Shown one piece after another: positions 1 through 5,309 of a DNA stretch of 5,681 bases. This DNA is from Tatlockia sp. Its GTDB lineage: Bacteria; Cyanobacteriota; Cyanobacteriia; Cyanobacteriales; Chroococcidiopsidaceae. Both the position numbers and the translations under genes were made by a program. Position 1 is the first letter of the stretch. Each line of letters begins with the position of its first letter. The stretch covers positions 1 to 5,681 of the forward strand of contig JACCVJ010000145.1 of NCBI GenBank assembly GCA_013698215.1, read 5' to 3'. Below the pieces are notes generated by a model. That model did not search any database and was not told where the DNA came from. It was given only the letters and a program-made list of their open reading frames with translations.

Positions 1-12
1 GATCGCACCTAC

Positions 13-1017
13 TTACACTTTTGCCGCAATCTTAGCTTCTTTTGCTGTCAAACGTTCGTAAGTTGCGCGCATTTTCAAGCCTGTCAATACTTGAAATAAT
101 CCCGTTCCGTTGTTTGAACCTGGATATTCGCGGTGTTGCAGCAATAAATGGGTCATTTCTCCTTGATACTTGGTCGAAGTTTTGCTCAAATGATTCTCTA
201 GATAAATTACTTCGTCTAGGTTGTCAAATTGACCATCTACTTCTAAAACAGATACGTTGTCTTGACTGTAAGGATCTGGCCCATAATACATTTGCATTCC
301 TGGGTAAGAACAAGTAAGCTTACGTCCGCAAGGTGTCCAATGAATAGTTGAACCTTCGTCAAACAAGTAAACTGGCTCTAATCCTTCTATTCCTTCGCGC
401 TGAATCATGCGGACGCGCAATACTTTGCGCTCTTTGTCTTCTTTCAGAAGTTGGGTAGGCAATACTTGAATTACTACGTCAGCAAATTTTTTCTGTGGTT
501 CAATATAAGCTGTAAAGTCTGGACGACGAGAATTGATCGCCGCTAGTACGTCTTCGTAGCGATGACCTCTTTCTTCCATGTCTCGCTGAATTTTCCAGGC
601 AATTTTGACTTCATCGCTGATATCTAAATACACGCTGAAATCTAACAGACTTCTGACTCTTTCATCGTACAAGGGATGCAACCCTTCAACTACGATAATG
701 TGGTTTGCCCCTATAGGTTCTGGTGGATCTATTTCTCCGGTTTCGTGGTTATATATGGGCTTATTTATTGATTGACCTTGCTTGAGCGCTTTTAGTTGCT
801 CGTACATCAGATCGAAATTGTTTGCTCTAGGATCTAAGGCGGTTATTTTTGTCTCTTTGCGCTGCTTGCGATCCAAACTGTGATAGTCATCTAAACAGAT
901 TACTGTCAAAAATTCTTCGCCAAATAAGTCGGCTAACCGACGCAAAAAGGTTGATTTACCACATCCTGAATCCCCTGCAACTCCAATTAATACGACTCTA
1001 TCCGGCGAACTTGTCAT
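13..1017 (-). CDS. prk: Phosphoribulokinase (PRK), Calvin cycle
   Basis: PRK phosphorylates ribulose 5-phosphate with ATP to give ribulose 1,5-bisphosphate, the substrate of Rubisco, in the cytoplasm. The 334-residue product has the usual length of the cyanobacterial/plant form. Visible motifs are the Walker A loop GDSGCGKST (residues 15-23), DDYH (43-46) holding the likely catalytic aspartate, VVEGLHPL (109-116), and the PRK signature region KIQRDMEERG (142-151). Four cysteines are placed as in thioredoxin/CP12-regulated enzymes: C19 within the P-loop with C41, and C230 with C236 near the C-terminus. In the family, oxidation of these pairs inactivates the enzyme and allows assembly with CP12 and GAPDH; no CP12 gene is seen here. 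The start is supported by AGAGGA five bases upstream and by the P-loop lying at the expected distance from the N-terminus. The gene is divergent from petH. The identification is secure; redox control is inferred from the cysteines. Confidence 0.98.
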   Translation of the reverse strand: MTSSPDRVVLIGVAGDSGCGKSTFLRRLADLFGEEFLTVICLDDYHSLDRKQRKETKITALDPRANNFDLMYEQLKALKQGQSINKPIYNHETGEIDPPEPIGANHIIVVEGLHPLYDERVRSLLDFSVYLDISDEVKIAWKIQRDMEERGHRYEDVLAAINSRRPDFTAYIEPQKKFADVVIQVLPTQLLKEDKERKVLRVRMIQREGIEGLEPVYLFDEGSTIHWTPCGRKLTCSYPGMQMYYGPDPYSQDNVSVLEVDGQFDNLDEVIYLENHLSKTSTKYQGEMTHLLLQHREYPGSNNGTGLFQVLTGLKMRATYERLTAKEAKIAAKV

Positions 1018-1022
1018 AGCTT

Positions 1023-1028
1023 TCCTCT
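1023..1028 (-). promoter_or_regulatory. Ribosome binding site of prk
   Basis: On the minus strand AGAGGA is followed by five bases and then the prk ATG, which is a good Shine-Dalgarno match and supports the chosen start. Confidence 0.7.
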
Positions 1029-1122
1029 ACTGGCAAAATGATGAAATCAATAATTTTTCTTTGCTGTACGTCTGTAGCTGTTTTTTCTTTACCTAGGCGG
1101 CTAAGAATTAAGTAGCGACTCA

Positions 1123-1146
1123 ATAAAGCAGTCCGCTATGCTTTAT
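1123..1146. repeat. Inverted repeat in the prk leader region
   Basis: ATAAAGCA (1123-1130) and TGCTTTAT (1139-1146) form a perfect 8-bp inverted repeat around an 8-base loop. It lies about 105 bases upstream of the prk start. It could be an operator dyad for prk or a hairpin in a long prk leader. On the plus strand it is followed by CTGTTTTTCG, so a weak terminator of leftover antisense transcription is also possible. No binding protein can be assigned. Confidence 0.4.
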
Positions 1147-1215
1147 CTGTTTTTCGTTTTCCATTCCTGGTTAACGCTAGTCGCAAGTAGCTACTAGAAC
1201 TTTTATGCGGTACTA

Positions 1216-1239
1216 ATTGCTTTTTTGATAAAAAACAAT
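1216..1239. repeat. AT-rich imperfect inverted repeat
   Basis: ATTG (1216-1219), a single C, and six T (1221-1226) are mirrored, across GAT, by six A (1230-1235) and CAAT (1236-1239). A further ATTG follows at 1243-1246. The phased A/T tracts could form a hairpin or bend the DNA between the two promoters. The function is unknown. Confidence 0.35.
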
Positions 1240-1338
1240 CAAATTGTGCTGTGGTAAGTATTTAATACTATTGTTATTGTAGATTTTACCAAAATAGGAT
1301 CTCTCTTACAATGCCCAAAGCTCAAGCTTTATCGTCTG

Positions 1339-1358
1339 CCTTAGTACCTATGCTAAGG
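1339..1358. repeat. CCTTAG-N8-CTAAGG inverted repeat upstream of petH
   Basis: CCTTAG (1339-1344) and CTAAGG (1353-1358) form a perfect 6-bp dyad with an 8-base spacer, and TTTTG follows on the plus strand. It sits just upstream of the candidate petH promoter, so an operator is one reading. A weak hairpin in a longer petH leader is another. Confidence 0.3.
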
Positions 1359-1363
1359 TTTTG

Positions 1364-1393
1364 TTGCACACTTTTATAAAAAAAGTCTAAACT
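1364..1393 (+). promoter_or_regulatory. Candidate sigma-70 type promoter of petH
   Basis: TTGCAC (1364-1369) and TAAACT (1388-1393) are separated by 18 bases and resemble -35 and TAN3T-type -10 boxes. A start near 1400 would give a leader of about 140 bases. The match is modest, the region is AT-rich and other combinations are possible, so this is only a suggestion. Confidence 0.25.
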
Positions 1394-1526
1394 GGCACTT
1401 TTTATTTTGATATTTGCTCGAACCTGTCAACCGTAACTTTCCGCTCCAGCACTCTAAGCGCCGGGTATCCGGTATCATGATTCAAGGTAGCAAGGCTCGA
1501 AATTTTCATTAAGTTAAGTACGGTTC

Positions 1527-1532
1527 GGAGAG
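1527..1532 (+). promoter_or_regulatory. Ribosome binding site of petH (long form)
   Basis: GGAGAG ends nine bases before the ATG at 1542. It supports translation of the full-length, CpcD-containing form from that codon. Confidence 0.6.
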
Positions 1533-1541
1533 ATTTAAGCA

Positions 1542-2837
1542 ATGTATAATTCAAGCGCCGCAGATCGGGCTGCTAATACCGAAGCTGGTAGCCGCGTCTT
1601 TTTGTACGAAGTAGTAGGTATCCGTCAAAACGAAGAAACTGACAATAGGACTCCGGCGATTCGTCAAAGTGGCAGTATTTTTATTAGAGTGCCTTATAGC
1701 CGCATGAATCAAGAGATGCAGCGCATCGCTCGTATGGGCGGAAAAATTGTTAATATCCACCTTCAAGATGTCAATCAACCGAACGGTCAAGTAACATCAT
1801 CTGTAAATAAGGACAGTAATTATTCTGTAACTGCTATGAGCGAACAGAATAATTCATCGGTATCAGCAGAAAATGAGTTAGCGCCCCAAAATGCAGAAAA
1901 AGAAGGCAAACCAATGACTCAAGCAAAACTAAAAGCTGATAAGCACAAAGATGTTCCTGTAAATATTTACCGCCCTAATGCTCCTTATCTCGGTCAATGT
2001 GTCTCTAATGAGGAGTTGGTTGGGGAAGGTGGTATCGGTACAGTACGGCATTTAACATTTGATATTTCTGGGGGCGATTTGCGCTACCTTGAAGGTCAAA
2101 GTATTGGGATTATTCCTCCAGGTACGGACAAAAACGGCAAACCCGAAAAGTTACGGTTATATTCCATTGCATCAACTCGTCATGGCGATCGCGTTGACGA
2201 TAAAACTGTCTCTTTATGCGTCCGTCAGCTAGAATACAAGCACCCTGAAACGGGCGAAATGATTTATGGCGTTTGTTCTACTCACTTGTGCAATATAGAA
2301 GTAGGTACAGAAGTTAAAATTACTGGTCCTGTTGGTAAGGAAATGTTGTTACCAGAGGACACTGAAGCAAATGTAATTATGTTTGCAACGGGTACGGGTA
2401 TTGCTCCCTTTAGAGCTTACCTCTGGCGGATGTTCAAAAAGAACGAACAAGAAGCCAACCCTGACTATAAGTTTAACGGTTTAGCCTGGTTAGTTTTTGG
2501 AATCCCGACTACTCCAAACGTTTTGTATAAAGAGGAGTTAGAGGAAATGCAAACGCAGTATCCCGACAATTTCCGCTTGACTTACGCAATCAGCCGCGAA
2601 CAAAAAAACCCTGAAGGCGGCAGAATGTATATTCAAGATCGAGTAGCAGAACACGCTCAAGATTTGTGGAAGTTGATTCAAAAGGAAAATACTCACACCT
2701 ATATTTGCGGTTTGAAAGGTATGGAAGGCGGTATTGACGAAGCGCTATCGGCGGCGGCGGCGGCGGATGGTGTAAATTGGATTGATTATCAAAAAGCAAT
2801 GAAAAAAGCTGGTCGCTGGCACGTAGAAACTTACTAA
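1542..2837 (+). CDS. petH: Ferredoxin-NADP+ reductase with N-terminal CpcD phycobilisome-linker domain
   Basis: FNR is an FAD enzyme that passes electrons from reduced ferredoxin to NADP+ at the end of linear photosynthetic electron flow; it can also work in reverse or cyclic directions. The 431-residue product has three parts. Residues about 17-75 form a CpcD-like domain (RVFLYEVVG, then SIFIRVPYSRMNQEMQRI) that anchors the enzyme to phycobilisome rods. Residues 76-140 are a hydrophilic Ser/Asn/Gln/Glu-rich linker. Residues about 141-431 are the catalytic part. Its FAD-binding motif is RLYS (205-208) and the cofactor loop is GVCST (243-247). The NADP side has GTGIAP (284-289), SREQ (351-354) and CGLKGM (389-394). 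It ends in the conserved C-terminal tyrosine Y431. The C-terminal WHVETY is typical of cyanobacterial and plant FNR. The gene is divergent from prk and is followed by a hairpin before hom. An internal start at residue 125 probably yields a soluble short isoform. The identification is secure. Confidence 0.98.
   Translation: MYNSSAADRAANTEAGSRVFLYEVVGIRQNEETDNRTPAIRQSGSIFIRVPYSRMNQEMQRIARMGGKIVNIHLQDVNQPNGQVTSSVNKDSNYSVTAMSEQNNSSVSAENELAPQNAEKEGKPMTQAKLKADKHKDVPVNIYRPNAPYLGQCVSNEELVGEGGIGTVRHLTFDISGGDLRYLEGQSIGIIPPGTDKNGKPEKLRLYSIASTRHGDRVDDKTVSLCVRQLEYKHPETGEMIYGVCSTHLCNIEVGTEVKITGPVGKEMLLPEDTEANVIMFATGTGIAPFRAYLWRMFKKNEQEANPDYKFNGLAWLVFGIPTTPNVLYKEELEEMQTQYPDNFRLTYAISREQKNPEGGRMYIQDRVAEHAQDLWKLIQKENTHTYICGLKGMEGGIDEALSAAAAADGVNWIDYQKAMKKAGRWHVETY
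1901..1916 (+). promoter_or_regulatory. Internal translation start for short FNR isoform
   Basis: The ATG at 1914-1916 (Met125) is preceded by AGAAGG at 1901-1906 with a seven-base gap, a plausible Shine-Dalgarno site inside the coding sequence. It falls in the linker between the CpcD domain and the catalytic part. Initiation here would give a 307-residue FNR lacking the phycobilisome anchor. In Synechocystis PCC 6803 a short FNR is known to arise by internal initiation at the equivalent linker methionine (Met113). Use of the site in this organism is inferred from the position and the ribosome site. Confidence 0.6.
2185..2192. repeat. HIP1 octamer
   Basis: A complete GCGATCGC lies within petH. 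This highly iterated palindrome is abundant in many cyanobacterial genomes and supports that origin. Confidence 0.9.
2751..2765 (+). repeat. (GCG)5 trinucleotide run inside petH
   Basis: Five consecutive GCG codons encode Ala404-Ala408 in the NADP-binding lobe, in a helix between the CGLKGM motif and the C-terminus. The run is in frame and does not disturb the protein. It is a potential slippage site. Confidence 0.75.
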
Positions 2838-2856
2838 ATACTAATAGTTAGTCGAT

Positions 2857-2897
2857 TTGTAGGGGTGTATTTACCATACACCCCTACAATAGTTTTT
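2857..2897 (+). terminator. Perfect 14-bp hairpin after petH; likely terminator and possible dispersed repeat
   Basis: Bases 2857-2870 and 2876-2889 pair perfectly over 14 bp around the loop TTACC, with four G-C pairs in a row in the stem. TAG and then TTTTT (2893-2897) follow three bases after the stem. It lies 19 bases after the petH stop and 28 bases before the hom start. A Rho-independent terminator for petH is the simplest reading, although the T-run is short and not directly attached. The core TGTAGGGGTGTA/TACACCCCTACA resembles GTAGGGG...CCCCTAC palindromes that I recall as scattered through many cyanobacterial genomes, so it may belong to such a family. Confidence 0.6.
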
Positions 2898-2917
2898 GGT
2901 GATATTGGTAACAGATT

Positions 2918-4204
2918 GTGGCTTTTAAAGTAGGAATCTTGGGCTTAGGGACGGTAGGTACAGGTACAGTTCAACTGCTATTAGATCCTACTGGTCGGCA
3001 GGCGTTGCTAAAAGAAATAGAAGTACACAAAGTCGGGGTAAAATCTCTAGCTAAATCCCGCGCTGTAACTTTGCCTGCGGAAGTAATTACTACAGATTTA
3101 GAATCAATTGTTAAAGATCCGGCGATAGATATAGTCGTAGAATTGCTAGGAGGCTTAGAACCTGCGCGAAGTCTTATCTTACAGGCAATTAGTCACGGTA
3201 AGCACGTTGTGACAGCCAATAAAGCCGTAATTGCCCGTTATGGCGATGAAATTTTTACAGCAGCTAATGCCGCCGGGGTATACGTGATGTTAGAGGCGGC
3301 TGTTGGCGGCGGTATCCCGGTTATTGCGCCCCTGAAGCAATCTTTGAGTGTAAATCGGATTACGGCGGTTACAGGGATTGTTAATGGCACGACAAATTAT
3401 ATTTTGACAGCAATGCGCGATCGCGGGAGTGATTTTGCGGAAGTTTTAGCCGAAGCCCAACAACTAGGTTACGCGGAAGCCGATCCCACTGCGGATATAG
3501 ATGGATTAGACGCAGCCGATAAAATTGCGATTCTTGCTTCTTTAGCTTTTGGTGGACGAATTAAGTTACAAGATGTTTATTGTGAAGGTATCCGCAATGT
3601 TAGCAAGGCAGACATTGCTTACGCTGAAAAACTCGGTTTTGTCATTAAACTACTTGCTATTGCCAAAAAAGCCCCCTCTAGTAACAGTCTCTTTTTGCGC
3701 GTCCATCCGACTTTAGTACCGCAAAGCCACCCTTTAGCCAGCATTAATGGGGTATACAACGCAATTTTGGTAGAAGGGCAACCCCTAGGACAAGTAATGT
3801 TTTTTGGGCCGGGAGCGGGGGCGGGAGCAACGGCTAGTGCGGTAGTATCAGATATTTTAGCGATCGCAGCCGTATTAAAAACTGGCACAGCAAAACCCCA
3901 TGCTTTAATGTCTTGTTCTCATCAAGAATATTGCGAAAAGTCGCCAATGGACGATCTCGTAACGCGCTTTTACGCTCGTTTTCTGACGCAAGATCATCCG
4001 GGGGTAATTGGTAAATTGGGTACTTGTTTCGGTAACTGTGGCGTTAGCTTAGAATCAGTGGTACAAACAGGCATCCATGATAATTTAGCTGAAATTGTTG
4101 TAGTTACTCACGATGTCCGCGAAGGCGATTTTAATGCTTCTTTAGCAGAAATTCGGGCTTTACCCGCCCTAAGTAGCATTGCCAGCTTATTAAGAGTGCT
4201 GTAA
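2918..4204 (+). CDS. hom: Homoserine dehydrogenase with C-terminal ACT domain
   Basis: The enzyme reduces aspartate 4-semialdehyde to homoserine with NAD(P)H, the branch point to threonine, methionine and isoleucine. The 428-residue product is a monofunctional form with no aspartokinase domain. Residues 5-16 carry the Rossmann motif GLGTVG (9-14), followed by VTANKAV (98-104), GGGIPVI (130-136) and GIVNGTTN (153-160). The family signature spans 180-202, with E187, D193, D198 and the catalytic lysine K202, spaced as E208, D214, D219 and K223 in the yeast enzyme. Residues about 352-428 form an ACT domain (HPGVIGKLGT at 360-369), which in this family usually mediates feedback inhibition by threonine. 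The start is GTG, fixed by an in-frame TAA at 2909-2911 only six bases upstream. No clear Shine-Dalgarno site is visible. The petH hairpin lies just upstream, so hom either has its own promoter in a very short gap or depends on read-through. Confidence 0.97.
   Translation: MAFKVGILGLGTVGTGTVQLLLDPTGRQALLKEIEVHKVGVKSLAKSRAVTLPAEVITTDLESIVKDPAIDIVVELLGGLEPARSLILQAISHGKHVVTANKAVIARYGDEIFTAANAAGVYVMLEAAVGGGIPVIAPLKQSLSVNRITAVTGIVNGTTNYILTAMRDRGSDFAEVLAEAQQLGYAEADPTADIDGLDAADKIAILASLAFGGRIKLQDVYCEGIRNVSKADIAYAEKLGFVIKLLAIAKKAPSSNSLFLRVHPTLVPQSHPLASINGVYNAILVEGQPLGQVMFFGPGAGAGATASAVVSDILAIAAVLKTGTAKPHALMSCSHQEYCEKSPMDDLVTRFYARFLTQDHPGVIGKLGTCFGNCGVSLESVVQTGIHDNLAEIVVVTHDVREGDFNASLAEIRALPALSSIASLLRVL
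3417..3424. repeat. HIP1 octamer
   Basis: A complete GCGATCGC lies within hom, read as part of the codons for Arg-Asp-Arg. Confidence 0.9.
3860..3867. repeat. HIP1 octamer
   Basis: A second complete GCGATCGC lies within hom, in the segment between the catalytic and ACT domains. Confidence 0.9.
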
Positions 4205-4259
4205 AAAAACCTACCCAAAAGAGGTATCGCAAAAGCTCTAGTTAATGCCTTAATTTGGC

Positions 4260-4265
4260 TATATT
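4260..4265 (+). promoter_or_regulatory. Possible -10 box of the SLH gene
   Basis: TATATT fits the TAN3T form of a -10 box and lies 14 bases before the start codon, but no good -35 box is seen at the expected distance. The 75-base gap after hom contains no terminator-like hairpin, so co-transcription with hom is equally possible. Confidence 0.2.
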
Positions 4266-4279
4266 CTTTTGCTGTTAAT

Positions 4280-5248
4280 ATGACAAATTCTTTACCGCCC
4301 GATCCTTCGCCATCGGACAAAACACCTTTAGGTTTTGATGATTTTATCGGAATTTTGGTTGCTTTTAGCGCTATTGGCGGGATTATTTGGTGGTCGTTAT
4401 CTCGCAATCCAGCAACTTTAAACCTCGATCGCATTTTATCAGGCGATCGCAATTCTACTCCTTTACTGGTTCCTTCCCCGCAAGCCACTGAGGAAAACGA
4501 AACCACTCCAAGATTGTTACCTCCGGTAAGCCCCACTATTTCACCCGCAGAAATCCCTCCCACACAATTACAAAGACCATCACAAAGGTTTCCAGTAGTC
4601 GTTCCCCTACCTAATACAACTGCTTCTGCTTCGCCAACTCCAAAAGTAGGCGCGCCGATCAATTTTGTGGATGTTCCCCAAGATTATTGGGCGCGTCCTT
4701 ACATTGCTGCTTTATCCGCCCGTCGGATTGTGAATGGCTACGCTGGAGACTATTTTCGACCAAATCAGACGATAACTCGCGCTGAATTTGCGGCATTGGT
4801 GCAAGCTGCTTTTGACAATCAGCCTGTTCCAGGGACAACGGAGTATAAAGATATTCCAACCAATTTTTGGGGCATTCCAGCTATCAACAGCGCTACAAGA
4901 ACCGGGTTTTTGACAGGGTATCCTGGCGATATTTTCCGCCCAATTCAAGAAATTCCTCGCGTGCAAGTTTTGGTTGCTCTTGCTAGTGGGTTAAATCTCA
5001 CACCATCAACTTCCCCTGAACAAGTTTTGCAAGCTTATGGGGATGCTACAGAAATTCCTAACTACGCTAGAGAGAAAGTGGCGGCGGCAACAAATGCAGG
5101 GCTTGTAGCTAATTATCCCGATCGCAATTCCCTTGCACCTAACCGCAATGCTACCCGCGCCGAAGTTACGGCAATGATATATCAAGCGCTGGTACACAAT
5201 GGTAGTTTAAAGCCAATAGATTCGCCCTATGTAGGTAATACTAAATAA
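4280..5248 (+). CDS. SLH-domain protein with one N-terminal membrane segment
   Basis: The 322-residue protein has a short acidic N-terminus and one hydrophobic segment at 22-40. A Pro/Ser/Thr-rich linker spans about 58-126, and three S-layer homology repeats follow at roughly 127-178, 188-236 and 252-304. Repeats 1 and 3 keep the TRAE motif (166-169 and 292-295). Repeat 2 has the degenerate IPRVQ (225-229) at that place. SLH repeats bind secondary polymers attached to peptidoglycan, so the protein probably tethers the inner membrane to the cell wall from the periplasm. It lacks the C-terminal beta-barrel of the large cyanobacterial SLH porins. The only nearby start is the ATG at 4280: the frame is open upstream but has no ATG, GTG or TTG close by, and no Shine-Dalgarno site is visible. 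It follows hom by 75 bases. The domain call is firm; the exact role and partners are unknown. Confidence 0.9.
   Translation: MTNSLPPDPSPSDKTPLGFDDFIGILVAFSAIGGIIWWSLSRNPATLNLDRILSGDRNSTPLLVPSPQATEENETTPRLLPPVSPTISPAEIPPTQLQRPSQRFPVVVPLPNTTASASPTPKVGAPINFVDVPQDYWARPYIAALSARRIVNGYAGDYFRPNQTITRAEFAALVQAAFDNQPVPGTTEYKDIPTNFWGIPAINSATRTGFLTGYPGDIFRPIQEIPRVQVLVALASGLNLTPSTSPEQVLQAYGDATEIPNYAREKVAAATNAGLVANYPDRNSLAPNRNATRAEVTAMIYQALVHNGSLKPIDSPYVGNTK
4443..4450. repeat. HIP1 octamer
   Basis: A complete GCGATCGC lies near the 5' end of the SLH gene, shortly after a partial copy CGATCGC at 4425-4431. Confidence 0.85.
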
Positions 5249-5289
5249 AAATAAGCGATCGCACTTATAGGATGGGCGATCGCTTATTT
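5249..5289. terminator. Bidirectional terminator built from two inverted HIP1 octamers
   Basis: Bases 5249-5262 and 5276-5289 pair perfectly over 14 bp around a 13-base loop. Each arm contains a full HIP1 octamer (5255-5262 and 5276-5283), flanked on the outside by A-rich sequence on the left and T-rich sequence on the right. The stem starts right after the SLH stop codon and ends 20 bases before the 3' end of the convergent CAAD gene. This layout suits an intrinsic terminator acting on both strands. The T-tract is interrupted by A (TTATTTATT), so its strength is uncertain. Confidence 0.65.
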
Positions 5290-5309
5290 ATTGTGAAGTA
5301 GATTAGTTA

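Larger units (their letters stand above)
1018..1541. other. Divergent prk/petH intergenic region
   Basis: These 524 bases separate the start codons of prk (leftward) and petH (rightward), so they must carry both leaders and probably both promoters. The region is AT-rich, contains no complete HIP1 octamer and no convincing protein-coding frame. It holds three small inverted repeats (1123-1146, 1216-1239, 1339-1358), a perfect 10-base palindrome AGTAGCTACT at 1186-1195, a direct repeat AAGTAGC at 1110-1116 and 1185-1191, and a doubled GGTATC at 1471-1476 overlapping the preceding GGTATCC. No exact NtcA site (GTA-N8-TAC) was found. I could not identify a tRNA or a known small RNA. Regulatory function is inferred from the gene arrangement. 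Confidence 0.6.

Noticed and set aside
1..6. GATCGC at the window edge as a further HIP1 copy
   Set aside because: Only six of eight bases are inside the window, so the octamer cannot be confirmed.
42..317. A 91-residue plus-strand open frame antisense to prk
   Set aside because: It lies wholly within the conserved prk sequence, and its translation shows no recognisable domain.
1254..1268. GTA...TAC pair resembling an NtcA nitrogen-control site upstream of petH
   Set aside because: The spacing is nine bases instead of the required eight, and the nearest TAN3T box (TAGGAT, 1295-1300) is 26 bases downstream, not about 22. Other GTA triplets in the region also fail.
1305..1312. TTACAAT as half of an HLR1 (RpaB) site
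   Set aside because: The second direct repeat needed ten bases away is missing.
1311..1379. A 22-codon plus-strand open frame in the petH upstream region
   Set aside because: There is no ribosome binding site, no recognisable product, and the length is expected by chance in 524 bases.
1424..1429. TTGACA on the minus strand as a -35 box of a distant prk promoter
   Set aside because: No TAN3T-type -10 box lies 16-19 bases downstream, and it is over 400 bases from prk.
2590..2799. A minus-strand open frame with a run of prolines opposite petH
   Set aside because: The prolines are the antisense reading of the GCG alanine run; there is no independent evidence of a gene.
4108..4662. A 184-residue minus-strand open frame across the hom/SLH junction
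   Set aside because: It is antisense to two well-supported genes, has glycine-rich low-complexity translation and no family resemblance; it is a by-product of the codon use of those genes.
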